Of a stretch of DNA of 64,000 nucleotides, positions 17,090 to 25,215 are shown in pieces. A program made the translations under genes and the position numbers. The notes under the pieces were generated by a model, which was not told the DNA's origin, did not search any database, and worked only from the letters and a program-made list of their open reading frames with translations. Every line of letters begins with the position of its first letter. Position 1 is the stretch's first letter. The stretch is taken from contig NZ_CP108513.1 in the NCBI RefSeq assembly GCF_035989285.1, positions 930,001 to 994,000 on the forward strand, written 5' to 3'. The stretch is from Streptomyces sp. NBC_01235 (GTDB lineage: Bacteria > Actinomycetota > Actinomycetes > Streptomycetales > Streptomycetaceae).

Positions 17090-18454
17090 ATGGCGCAGGA
17101 GACCGATGTCGTGGTGATCGGGATGGGCGTGGGCGGTGAGCATGTCGCCGAGCGCCTGGCCGAAGAAGGGCTGGACGTCGTCGGGGTCGAGGCGGAGCTG
17201 GTCGGCGGGGAGTGCCCGTACTGGGCCTGCATCCCCAGCAAGATGATGATCCGCGGCGGGAACCTGCTCGCGGAGGCCCGCCGCATCCCGGGTATGGCGG
17301 GGCAGGCGCAGGTCACTTCGGACTTCGCGCCGGTCGCCGCCCGGATCCGCGACGAGGCGACCGACGACTGGAACGATCAGGTGGCCGTGGACCGGTTCAC
17401 CGGCAAGGGCGGTCACTTCGTCCGCGGGCGCGCCAGGCTGGCCGGGCCGGGGCGGGTGGAGATCGACGGTCGGCGGTTCACTGCGCGGCGCGGGGTGGTG
17501 CTCGCCACCGGCAGCCGCCCGCAGATCCCCCCGGTGCCGGGTCTGGACACTGTGCCGTACTGGACGAACCGCGACGCGACCTCCGCCAAGGAGAACCCGC
17601 ACTCGCTCATGGTGCTCGGTGGAGGGGCGGTGGGCGTCGAGCTGGCCCAGGCTTTCGCCCGCTTCGGTACGGCGGTCACCGTCGTCGAGGCAGCGGAACG
17701 GCTGCTGCCGGCGGAGGAGCCCGAAACGGGCGGTCTGCTGGCCGACGTGCTGGCCGCCGAGGGCATCACCGTGCGCACCGGGGCACGGGCCACCGACGCG
17801 CGCCACGACGGTGACACCTTCACCCTCACCCTCGACGGCGGCGAGGAACTCACCGCGGAGCGGCTGCTGGTGGCCACCGGACGGCGCGCCGACCTGGCGG
17901 GGCTCGGGCTGGAGACGGTCGGCCTCGACCCCGCCATCCGCGCCCTGAACGTGGACGAGCAGCTGCGCGCCGGCCCGGGCCTGTGGGGCGTCGGAGACGT
18001 CACCGGGCGCGGAGCCTTCACGCACGTCGCGATGTACCAGGCCGAGATCGCGGTCCGTGCCGTCCTCGGCGAACCCGGCCCCGACGCGGACTACCGCGCC
18101 CTGCCCCGGGTCACCTTCACCGATCCGGAAGTCGGTTCGGTGGGCCTGAACGAGGCCCAGGCACGAGAGCAGGGCCTGCGGGTGCGCACCGGTACCGCCC
18201 AGGTGCCGTCATCGGCCCGCGGCTGGATCCACAAGGCGGGCAACGAGGGCTTGATCAAACTCGTCGAGGACGCAGACCGCGGGGTACTGGTCGGCGCCAC
18301 CTCCGTCGGCCCCATGGGAGGCGAGGTCCTCTACGGCCTCATGGTGGCGGTCCATGCCGAGGTCCCTGTCGACCGGCTGCGGCACATGATGTACGCCTAC
18401 CCCACCTTCCACCGCACCGTGGAAGACGCACTCGAGGCACTGCGCCGAAGGTAG
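17090..18454 (+). CDS. Pyridine nucleotide-disulfide oxidoreductase family flavoprotein (atypical)
   Basis: A 454-residue homologue of dihydrolipoamide dehydrogenase and mercuric reductase. The FAD-binding N-terminus is VVVIGMGVGGEHVAERLAEEG. The redox disulfide reads ECPYWACIPSK (Cys about 42 and 47), keeping the CxxxxC spacing but with PYWA in place of LNVG. The NAD(P) fold is MVLGGGAVGVELAQAFARFG (about 174-193). At the C-terminus YPTFHR near residue 437 replaces the HPT..E motif, so the His-Glu catalytic dyad is missing. ATG 17090 has GAGGAG upstream. It stands alone, and its substrate is probably not lipoamide. MerA-type metal reduction is also unlikely without the C-terminal Cys pair. 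Confidence 0.87.
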   Translation: MAQETDVVVIGMGVGGEHVAERLAEEGLDVVGVEAELVGGECPYWACIPSKMMIRGGNLLAEARRIPGMAGQAQVTSDFAPVAARIRDEATDDWNDQVAVDRFTGKGGHFVRGRARLAGPGRVEIDGRRFTARRGVVLATGSRPQIPPVPGLDTVPYWTNRDATSAKENPHSLMVLGGGAVGVELAQAFARFGTAVTVVEAAERLLPAEEPETGGLLADVLAAEGITVRTGARATDARHDGDTFTLTLDGGEELTAERLLVATGRRADLAGLGLETVGLDPAIRALNVDEQLRAGPGLWGVGDVTGRGAFTHVAMYQAEIAVRAVLGEPGPDADYRALPRVTFTDPEVGSVGLNEAQAREQGLRVRTGTAQVPSSARGWIHKAGNEGLIKLVEDADRGVLVGATSVGPMGGEVLYGLMVAVHAEVPVDRLRHMMYAYPTFHRTVEDALEALRRR

Positions 18455-18956
18455 AGCCCGAGGAGACCCGCGGGTCACTGTCGGCGGTCGGTAGCACGAA
18501 GGCCACAGGCGCGCAGGCGCGCAGACAGGTCCGCCTGCTCGACCCGGCCTCGGCCATCGGCAGCGCCGGCCCTGGCACGCGCCGGTGGACAGGCTCAGCA
18601 AAGGCACGAGCCGTTTCTCGGACGCACCGTCCCCGGGCTCGACGCTCCGGCGCGGGTAGGCAACAGCCGGTGCCCGGGCGCCGACGCCGCCGTCGGCGGC
18701 CGTGTGGCCTCCGTGTCACCGACTGGTCAATTCGAGACACCAGGGCGCGTATCAGAATGAGTGGGGGGAATCAGAGCGAGTCTGTGCGCAACCCGTCACT
18801 CGCAACCGCTCATGTGGGCAGCGCCATGCCTGTGGCCAGTGAGTAGGAGATTTGTCCGGGAAGGGGCGCCGCACCGCTGCCTGGACCCCAAAGCCGAACG
18901 CCGCCTGCCAGAGGGACGCGGACGGCAGGGCCTTCTTCCGCGTCCTGGACGGCACC
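18455..18956. other. Intergenic region without a recognisable gene
   Basis: About 500 bases between the flavoprotein stop and the terminator of the convergent ArsR-rhodanese gene. Frames on both strands are rich in Arg/Ala/Gly shadow sequence. I find no motif or start signal. Confidence 0.5.
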
Positions 18957-18980
18957 CCCGGAGCCGGTCCCGGCTCCGGG
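18957..18980 (-). terminator. Hairpin terminator of the ArsR-rhodanese gene
   Basis: A perfect 11-bp inverted repeat, CCCGGAGCCGG / CCGGCTCCGGG, separated by two bases lies 26 bases beyond the minus-strand stop at 19007. Confidence 0.65.
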
Positions 18981-19006
18981 TCAACGGCGCGGCGGAAGAC
19001 TGCCGG

Positions 19007-19684
19007 TCACGCCAACTCCCCTGTGTGCACGGGCATCTCGGCCAGGCGCCATTCCAGCATGCCGTCGTTCAGCCGGATCGCCCGGCGGCCACGGTCGGTC
19101 AGCAGCCGCACCGCGTCGTACGCGAGCACGCAGTACTCACCGCGGCAGTAGACGACGACCTCCGCGTCCTCGGGCAGCTCGTTGATCCGCCCGGCCAGCT
19201 CCTGCACCGGGATGGAGACGGCGCCGGGGATGTGTCCGGCCAGGTACTCCTCCACCGGCCGTACGTCCAGCACCACCACGTGACCGGCCTCCACGCGGGC
19301 GTACAGCTGATCGCGGGTGACCTCCAGCGCGTCGTCGGAACCGAGGTAGGCGTCCCGGGCGGCGGGAACCGCGGCCTGGTGCGCCTCTGCGACCTTGCGC
19401 AACAGCGCGAACAGCTGGGCCACATCGTCTCCGGCCAGCCGGTAGTGGATGCGCACGCCCTCACGGCGCGTGGCGACGAACCCCGCCTGCTTGAGCGTCT
19501 GCAGGTGAGCCGAGGCCGTCGTCAGGTTCAGGCCGGCCGCCTTCGCCAGCGCGTCCACGGTCCGCTCGCCCTGCGCCAGCAGGTCGAGCAACTCCAGACG
19601 CTTTCCGCTGGCCAGTGCCTTGCCGCTGGCCGCGAACGCGTCGTACAGCCGCGCCTTCGCGCCGGCCGTGGTGGTCTCCGCCAT
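19007..19684 (-). CDS. ArsR-family regulator fused to a rhodanese domain
   Basis: A 225-residue regulator. Residues about 15-95 form a winged helix-turn-helix: KRLELLDLLAQGERTVDALA, then LTTASAHLQTLKQAGFV. Residues about 115-220 form a rhodanese domain with an intact active-site loop, YCRGEYC (cysteines near residues 179 and 184). Such fusions can sense sulfane sulfur or other thiol-reactive species through the loop cysteines; that is family knowledge and not shown here. ATG 19684 has GGAGG five bases upstream. The gene is divergent, across 87 bases, from the MBL-rhodanese/MFS operon, which is its likely target. Confidence 0.88.
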   Translation of the reverse strand: MAETTTAGAKARLYDAFAASGKALASGKRLELLDLLAQGERTVDALAKAAGLNLTTASAHLQTLKQAGFVATRREGVRIHYRLAGDDVAQLFALLRKVAEAHQAAVPAARDAYLGSDDALEVTRDQLYARVEAGHVVVLDVRPVEEYLAGHIPGAVSIPVQELAGRINELPEDAEVVVYCRGEYCVLAYDAVRLLTDRGRRAIRLNDGMLEWRLAEMPVHTGELA

Positions 19685-19771
19685 GACATCCTCCATAAAT
19701 CCATGGAATATTGTATCTGTGCGCAAGTGCCGTGACCACCTCAGCGCCTACCGAGACAGCAGGAGGACCTG
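19685..19771. promoter_or_regulatory. Divergent promoter/operator region of the ArsR-rhodanese cluster
   Basis: This 87-base intergenic stretch contains an AT-rich block (CATAAATCCATGGAATATTG, about 19693-19712) centred on the palindrome TCCATGGA. An AT-rich imperfect dyad is what an ArsR-type dimer would bind. The exact -35/-10 hexamers cannot be fixed. Confidence 0.45.
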
Positions 19772-21139
19772 ATGGGCTTCGCCGACGATCACCTGATACC
19801 GCTGGTCGACGAGGGGCTGGGCAACAGCGCCTACCTCGTCGACCTGGGCGACGGACGCGCCCTGGCGGTGGACACGAGCCGGGATCTGCGCGCCCTGCGC
19901 ACGGCCGCCGAGCGGCGCGGGCTGAGCGTCGCGTACGCCGCCGACACCCACCTGCACGCCGACTTCCTCACCGGCGCGCTCCAGCTCGCCGCCGACGACG
20001 GCGCGACCGTCCTGGCCTCCGCCGCCGGACACCGCGCCTTCCCGCACACCGCGCTCACCGACGGCGACGAGACCGACCTGGGCGGGCTGACACTGCGGGC
20101 CCTGGCCACCCCCGGACACACCGACGAGCACCTGTCCTTCCTCCTGCTGGACGGCGCGCGGGAGCTGGGCGTCTTCACCGGCGGATCCCTCATCGTCGGC
20201 TCCGCCGCCCGCACCGACCTGCTCGGCCCCGAGCGGGCCGACGAACTCGCCCGCGCCCAGTACCACTCACTACGGCGGCTCGCCCAACTGCCGGACGCGA
20301 CGGCCGTGTGGCCCACGCACGGCGCCGGCTCCTTCTGCTCCGCCCCGCCCGGCGCCGAACGCACCACCACCATCGGCGCCCAGAAGCAGACCAACCCCCT
20401 GCTCGCAGCGCCGGACGAGCACACCTTCGTACGGCGACTGCTCAGCAGCCTCGGCTCCTACCCCGCCTACTTCGACCGCCTGGGCGAGATCAACCAGCGC
20501 GGCCCCGCGGTCCTCGGCGCCGCCCCCGCACTCGCCGCGCTCTCGGCGGCCGAGACACGCCGACTGCTGGGCCAGGGCGCGCAGATCATCGACATCCGAT
20601 CCGTCACGGACTTCGCCCACGGCCACGTCCCCGGCGCGATCTCCATCCCGCTGCGCGACCAGTTCGCCACCTGGCTCGGCTGGCTGCTGCCCGACGACAC
20701 CCCCATCGTCTTCGTCAGCTCGCCCGGCCAGGACCTCGCCGAACTCACCTGGCAGGCCCTGAAGATCGGATACGAGCGGCTGGCCGGACACCTGAACATG
20801 ACCGCCTGGCAGGCGGACGGCGGAAAGCAGCAGACCATCGACCTGCTCACCGCCGACCGCATCGCCGAACGTCAGGTCCTCGACGTCCGACAGCGGGCCG
20901 AGCACGTCGCCGGACACATCGCGGACGCGGTCCACATCGAACTCGGCGACCTCGCCGGACACGCCGGACACGCCGACGAAGCACCGGCCGGGGCCGTGGT
21001 CGCCTGCGGGCACGGCGAGCGAGCCATGACCGCCGCCAGCCTCCTCGCACGGGCCGGACACCACGGCCTCGCCGTCCTGGACGGCGGACCGGGCGACTGG
21101 GCCAAGGCCACCGGGCGCACGTTGGAGGAAGGCGCATGA
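19772..21139 (+). CDS. MBL-fold (persulfide dioxygenase-like) protein with two rhodanese domains
   Basis: A 455-residue sulfur-handling protein. The N-terminal metallo-beta-lactamase domain has THLHADF (residues 59-65), PGHT near residue 115 and WPTHGAGSFC near 180, as in ETHE1/CstB-type persulfide dioxygenases; the fourth motif residue is Phe, not His. Two rhodanese modules follow, at about 265-350 and 360-450. The first has FVSSPGQDL and lacks the catalytic Cys. The second has ACGHGERA with Cys near 412. ATG 19772 is preceded by GGAGG. It is divergent from the ArsR-rhodanese gene and coupled to the MFS gene. It should oxidise low-molecular-weight persulfides to sulfite. It is a paralogue of the 45020 protein. 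Confidence 0.85.
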   Translation: MGFADDHLIPLVDEGLGNSAYLVDLGDGRALAVDTSRDLRALRTAAERRGLSVAYAADTHLHADFLTGALQLAADDGATVLASAAGHRAFPHTALTDGDETDLGGLTLRALATPGHTDEHLSFLLLDGARELGVFTGGSLIVGSAARTDLLGPERADELARAQYHSLRRLAQLPDATAVWPTHGAGSFCSAPPGAERTTTIGAQKQTNPLLAAPDEHTFVRRLLSSLGSYPAYFDRLGEINQRGPAVLGAAPALAALSAAETRRLLGQGAQIIDIRSVTDFAHGHVPGAISIPLRDQFATWLGWLLPDDTPIVFVSSPGQDLAELTWQALKIGYERLAGHLNMTAWQADGGKQQTIDLLTADRIAERQVLDVRQRAEHVAGHIADAVHIELGDLAGHAGHADEAPAGAVVACGHGERAMTAASLLARAGHHGLAVLDGGPGDWAKATGRTLEEGA

Positions 21140-22389
21140 CCGCCACCGCCGCCCCCGGCGGCGTACGCCTCGGACTGCGCGCCAACCTGGCCCAGTTCAC
21201 CCTGCTCGTCGCGGTCAACGCCCTGGTCGGAGGCATGCTCGGCCAGGAACGCACCGTGCTGCCCCTGCTCGCCGACGGCGTCTTCCACCTGTCGGCCTAC
21301 ACCGCCGCCCTCACCTACATCCTGGCCTTCGGCGCCACCAAGGCGATCACCAACTTCTTCGCCGGCACCTGGTCGGACCGCTACGGCCGCAAACCGGTCC
21401 TGATCGCCGGCTGGCTGATCGCCCTGCCCGTGCCCGCCATGCTGGCCTGGGGCCCTACCTGGGCCTGGATCATCGCCGCCAACGTCCTGCTCGGCATGAA
21501 CCAGGGCCTGACCTGGTCCACCACCGTCATCATGAAGATCGACCTGGCCGGCCCGCAGAGCCGGGGCCTGGCCATGGGCTTCAACGAGGCCGCCGGGTAC
21601 GGAGCGGTCGCCGCCACCGCCATGGCCACCGGCGCCATCGCCGAACACGCCGGGCTGCGCCCCGAGCCCTTCCTCCTCGGCGCCGTCTACGTCGTCCTGG
21701 CCCTGAGCCTGTCCACCCTCGCCGTCCGCGAGACCCGCGACCACGCCCGCGCCGAGGCCGCCCAGCACCCCCGGCAGCCAGGCCCCCCAACCGAGTTGAC
21801 CACCGGCCAGATCGCCCGACTCACCAGCTTCCGCGACAGGGCCCTGTCCGCCGCCAGCCAGGCCGGCATGGTCAACAACCTCAACGACGCCCTCGCCTGG
21901 GGCATCTTCCCCCTGCTCTTCGCCGCCCACGGCCTGTCCATCGCCCAGATCGGCGTCCTTGCCGCGCTCTACCCCGCCGTGTGGGGCGCGGGCCAGATGC
22001 TCACCGGCTGGTGGTCCGACCACATCGGCCGCAAACACCTCGTCACAGCGGGCATGCTCCTGCAGGCCGCCGCCATCGCCCTCGTCGCCGCAGGAACCGC
22101 CTTCCCCGTCTGGGCCACCGCCCAGATCCTCCTCGGCATCGGCACCGCGATGGTCTACCCAACCCTCCTCGCCGTCATCGGCGACGTCGCCCACCCCGCC
22201 TGGCGCGCCCGCGCCGTCGGCGTCTACCGACTGTGGCGCGACGGCGGCTTCGCCGTCGGCGCACTGGTCGCCGGAGTCCTCGCCGACGCCTACAGCCTCA
22301 CCACCGCCATCTGGGCCGTCGCCGCCCTGACCGCTGCCTCCGGCCTCGTCGTCGCAGTACGCATGTACGAGACCCATCCGCGCACCTGA
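21136..22389 (+). CDS. Major facilitator superfamily transporter
   Basis: A 417-residue permease with about twelve hydrophobic segments and a charged central loop near residues 200-235. The MFS signature between helices 2 and 3 reads GTWSDRYGRKPVL (about 77-89), and its second-half copy reads GWWSDHIGRKHLV (about 293-305). The start ATG overlaps the stop of the MBL-rhodanese gene (ATGA), with GGAGGAAGG upstream, so the two are co-expressed. The context suggests movement of a sulfur compound, for example export of sulfite or thiosulfate. Sequence alone does not reveal the substrate. Confidence 0.85.
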   Translation: MTATAAPGGVRLGLRANLAQFTLLVAVNALVGGMLGQERTVLPLLADGVFHLSAYTAALTYILAFGATKAITNFFAGTWSDRYGRKPVLIAGWLIALPVPAMLAWGPTWAWIIAANVLLGMNQGLTWSTTVIMKIDLAGPQSRGLAMGFNEAAGYGAVAATAMATGAIAEHAGLRPEPFLLGAVYVVLALSLSTLAVRETRDHARAEAAQHPRQPGPPTELTTGQIARLTSFRDRALSAASQAGMVNNLNDALAWGIFPLLFAAHGLSIAQIGVLAALYPAVWGAGQMLTGWWSDHIGRKHLVTAGMLLQAAAIALVAAGTAFPVWATAQILLGIGTAMVYPTLLAVIGDVAHPAWRARAVGVYRLWRDGGFAVGALVAGVLADAYSLTTAIWAVAALTAASGLVVAVRMYETHPRT

Positions 22390-22424
22390 GCCCCTGAAGG
22401 TTGCTCTGCGGGAGCCCGGGCTCA
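22387..22424. terminator. Possible bidirectional hairpin between convergent MFS and ABC genes
   Basis: TGAGCCC (22387-22393) and GGGCTCA (22418-22424) pair across 24 bases and overlap both convergent stop codons. A 7-bp stem is short, so this is tentative. Confidence 0.35.
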
Positions 22425-24356
22425 AACGCCCTGGGCATCGTCGTGGACATTGAGGGCCGTCAGCGCCTCACTGACCTCGTCCGCGACCGACTCGGTCACG
22501 TGGACCCGGTGCTCGTACGAGCGTGCGACGACGTCCTGCGGTCCCCGTCCGGGGGCCGACTCGGTGCTCTCGCCGAGGAAGCCGCCCGACTGGTGCTGCC
22601 ACAGCTTGGCATAGGCACCGTTCGCCGCGAGCAGCTCCCCGTGGGTGCCCTGCTCGACGACGCTTCCGCGGTCGAGGACCACGAGACGGTCCATGCCGGC
22701 GACGGTGCTCAGACGGTGGGCGACCACGAGAGCCGTACGTCCGTCCATCAACCGCCACAGGGCGTCCTGGACGAGGAGCTCGCTCTCCGAGTCCAGCGCG
22801 CTGGTCGCCTCGTCGAGCAGCAGGATCGGGGCGTCGCGCAGGATGGCCCTGGCGAGGGCGACGCGCTGACGCTGGCCGCCCGAGAGTTTGACTCCCCGCT
22901 CCCCCACCAGAGTGGCGAAGCCGTCGGGAAGTTGGTCGGCGAACTCCGTCACGTGCGCGGCCGCGGCCGCCGCGTGGATCTCCTCGTCGGTGACGCCGGG
23001 CCGGGCGAAGGCGATGTTGTCCCGCAGGCTGCGGTGGAACATGGCGGGTTCCTGCGGGACGTAGGCGATCAGTGAGCGCAGGTCGGTCTGACGCAGCCGG
23101 CTGATGTCCTGACCACCGATCAGGATGCGTCCGTCGTCGATGTCCGACATCCGCAGCAGGAGCCGGGTGAGTGTGGTCTTGCCGCCGCCGGACCTGCCGA
23201 CCAGACCGATCCGTGCGCCTGGGGGCACGTCCAGGTCGAGTGCCTGGAAAATCGGCTTCGCGCCCGCGTGGGCGAAGGTCACCGCCTCGAAGCGGATGCC
23301 TGTGTCCCGCGGTACGAGCGGTTCGGGTTCCGTCGGGTCGAGCACGGTGGGCGGATCCAGCAGCAGCTCCGTGAACTGCGCGGCCTCGGTCATCGAGCTT
23401 TCCAGACGCCGGTAGATCTGGTTGAACTCGAACATGATTTCGGTCGCGTTGGAGTAGTAGGTGAAAGCGACGACGACCTCCTCCACTCCCTGGCCCGGGC
23501 CACCGAAGGCGATGGCGACCAACAGACCCAGCACGTTGGTCAGCACGGACAGGGGGGCGATCAGGGTGTCGACGCGCAGATTGCCGTAGTCCCACGACCT
23601 CAGCGTCAGGCGCCGGGAGTCCGCGACACGGCTGCGGTGTTCGTCGGCCTCCCGCCGCTCGGCCGCGAACGCCCGGATGGTCTCCATGTTCATGAGGCTG
23701 TCGGCGACGTGACCGGAGACCCGGGCGATCGCCGCCTCACGGTCGTTGACGAGCCTCTGCCGGCGACGGATCAGAGGTGTCGCGGCCACCACGGTCAGCG
23801 CGATCATCACAAGAAGGCCGACGACGAGCATCGGTTCGTAGCTCCACAGCACCACGGCACCGAACACCAGGGGGACGAGACTGCCCACGATCCGGTACGT
23901 CACCGTGTCGACGAAGTCCTCGAAGCGCTTGCCGAAGCTCAGCACCCGTTTGGTCAGGGAGCCGGCGAAGTTGTCGTGGAAGAATGCCGCGTCCTTGGCG
24001 AGGAGTTCGTCCATGCCGCTCACGTAAAGGTGTTCCATGCCAAGGGCGTCCACGCGGTTCAGGCAGTGCTGCCCGACCCGCCACACGGCCTCGGCGAGCA
24101 GCAGTGTCACGCCGAAGCCCAGCACGTACGGCAGCGCCGAGCCGAGGGTGAGACCGCCGTCGTCGGCGGCCTGTCCTGCCAGTTTGGCGATCAGCAGGGG
24201 GGCGACGTAGCGGATGCCGATGTTGCCCACGGCCGGCAGCAGCAGCGCGGGCAGGGCCAGCAGTCGTAGTCGCAGCAGTTCCCGGCCGTAGCGGCGCAGT
24301 GCCAGAACGACCGCGCTCCTGCCCGGCGTCGACCCTCGCGTGTCTGTTGTCCCCAT
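22422..24356 (-). CDS. ABC transporter, fused permease and ATPase
   Basis: A 644-residue exporter half-transporter. Six membrane helices lie between about residues 25 and 315. The nucleotide-binding domain has Walker A GRSGGGKTT near 387, signature LSGGQRQRVALARAI near 489, Walker B ILLLDEATSALD near 508 and the H-loop VAHRLST near 543. ATG 24356 was chosen, with GGGAG upstream; an upstream extension in the same frame lacks a start signal. It functions as a dimer; no partner half-transporter is adjacent, so it is probably a homodimer. The substrate is unknown; lipid, peptide or drug export is typical. Confidence 0.87.
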   Translation of the reverse strand: MGTTDTRGSTPGRSAVVLALRRYGRELLRLRLLALPALLLPAVGNIGIRYVAPLLIAKLAGQAADDGGLTLGSALPYVLGFGVTLLLAEAVWRVGQHCLNRVDALGMEHLYVSGMDELLAKDAAFFHDNFAGSLTKRVLSFGKRFEDFVDTVTYRIVGSLVPLVFGAVVLWSYEPMLVVGLLVMIALTVVAATPLIRRRQRLVNDREAAIARVSGHVADSLMNMETIRAFAAERREADEHRSRVADSRRLTLRSWDYGNLRVDTLIAPLSVLTNVLGLLVAIAFGGPGQGVEEVVVAFTYYSNATEIMFEFNQIYRRLESSMTEAAQFTELLLDPPTVLDPTEPEPLVPRDTGIRFEAVTFAHAGAKPIFQALDLDVPPGARIGLVGRSGGGKTTLTRLLLRMSDIDDGRILIGGQDISRLRQTDLRSLIAYVPQEPAMFHRSLRDNIAFARPGVTDEEIHAAAAAAHVTEFADQLPDGFATLVGERGVKLSGGQRQRVALARAILRDAPILLLDEATSALDSESELLVQDALWRLMDGRTALVVAHRLSTVAGMDRLVVLDRGSVVEQGTHGELLAANGAYAKLWQHQSGGFLGESTESAPGRGPQDVVARSYEHRVHVTESVADEVSEALTALNVHDDAQGV

Positions 24357-24472
24357 CACACTCCCGGAGGTTCGGAAGTCGGAATTGTCCCGTCGGGGGA
24401 GGTCCTCGGTCCAGGCATTTACCGCGGACCGGCGAGAACCGGACACAGCCGCGTTCCGCGTACGCAGCGGAC

Positions 24473-24680
24473 TTATCCAGTGGTGAGCTTGCGGTAGTCG
24501 GTGCAGCCATCGTCGTAGTTCAGGGCCAAGCGCACGGCGGGGTCGGGGTCGAAGGCGCCGGCCGTCCAGTACCGGGCGTCCTTCTGGGGCGCCGGGAAGG
24601 CTGCGGGGTCGACGGGGAGGGCCACTCGGCTGTCGTCGACCATGGTGGCGAGTTCCTTGTTCGGACAGCGGACGGCTCTC
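24473..24680 (-). pseudogene. Unrecognised C-terminal gene fragment
   Basis: The last 55-60 codons of a minus-strand frame read coherently, with VALPVDPAAFPAPQKDARYW and then FDPDPAVRLALNYDDGC, but no start is available nearby and the family is not recognised. The residue composition looks protein-like, unlike the neighbouring shadows. Confidence 0.3.
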
Positions 24681-24915
24681 AGACGTGCAGGGTGGGCCGG
24701 TAGATGAGCTCTTGGATGTGGCCGTCGAGCGTCCGGCGCTCGATCAGCTCGAGGTCGAAGTCGGCCGCACCCTGGAAGATCGGGTTCAGCCCGGTCTGAC
24801 CGGTGAGCTGCGCATCGGTCGGACGGAAGCGGTACTTGAACGCCCGCTTCACATGGGTCGTGGCCACACTCACAAACTGGCGGGATCTCATGTGATGACC
24901 AAAGCTGCGGGCCAC
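24679..24915 (-). pseudogene. TnpB-like N-terminal fragment joined to unknown sequence
   Basis: The string VKRAFKYRFRPTDAQ (24852 down to about 24808) is the typical beginning of IS200/IS605-family TnpB (OrfB) proteins. It is then interrupted, and the frame continues as GLNPIFQGAADFDLELIERR and DGHIQELIYRP to a stop at 24679, which I do not recognise. The catalytic RuvC part and any TnpA gene are missing. Confidence 0.35.
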
Positions 24916-25215
24916 GGCACTGTGATCCGCCCTGGCGGCGGGTCACAGCCCCTGCCCTGCTCCGCAGGAGTCCGATTCCTCCCTTGAATGCTGTTACCCG
25001 GAACGGGCCGTAGCGCGCGAAGAGCATGTCAGAGGGGCGACTCGCACACGGGACCAGGCCAGCCGTCCACCGATGTGGACTTCGCCGGCTTCTCCATCGA
25101 CCGCGCAGGGCTCGAGCACACCGGCACAACTGCCGTGCCGGTCGCGTACGCGAGGGTCCCGTTGGCCGCAACAGGCAGCGGGGCGTTGTCAGTGGTGGGT
25201 GGCAGCATCGGGCGC

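Noticed and set aside
24679..24915. Active IS200/IS605 element with guide RNA
   Set aside because: Only about 15 residues of a TnpB-like start are present. There is no RuvC domain, TnpA gene or end structure.
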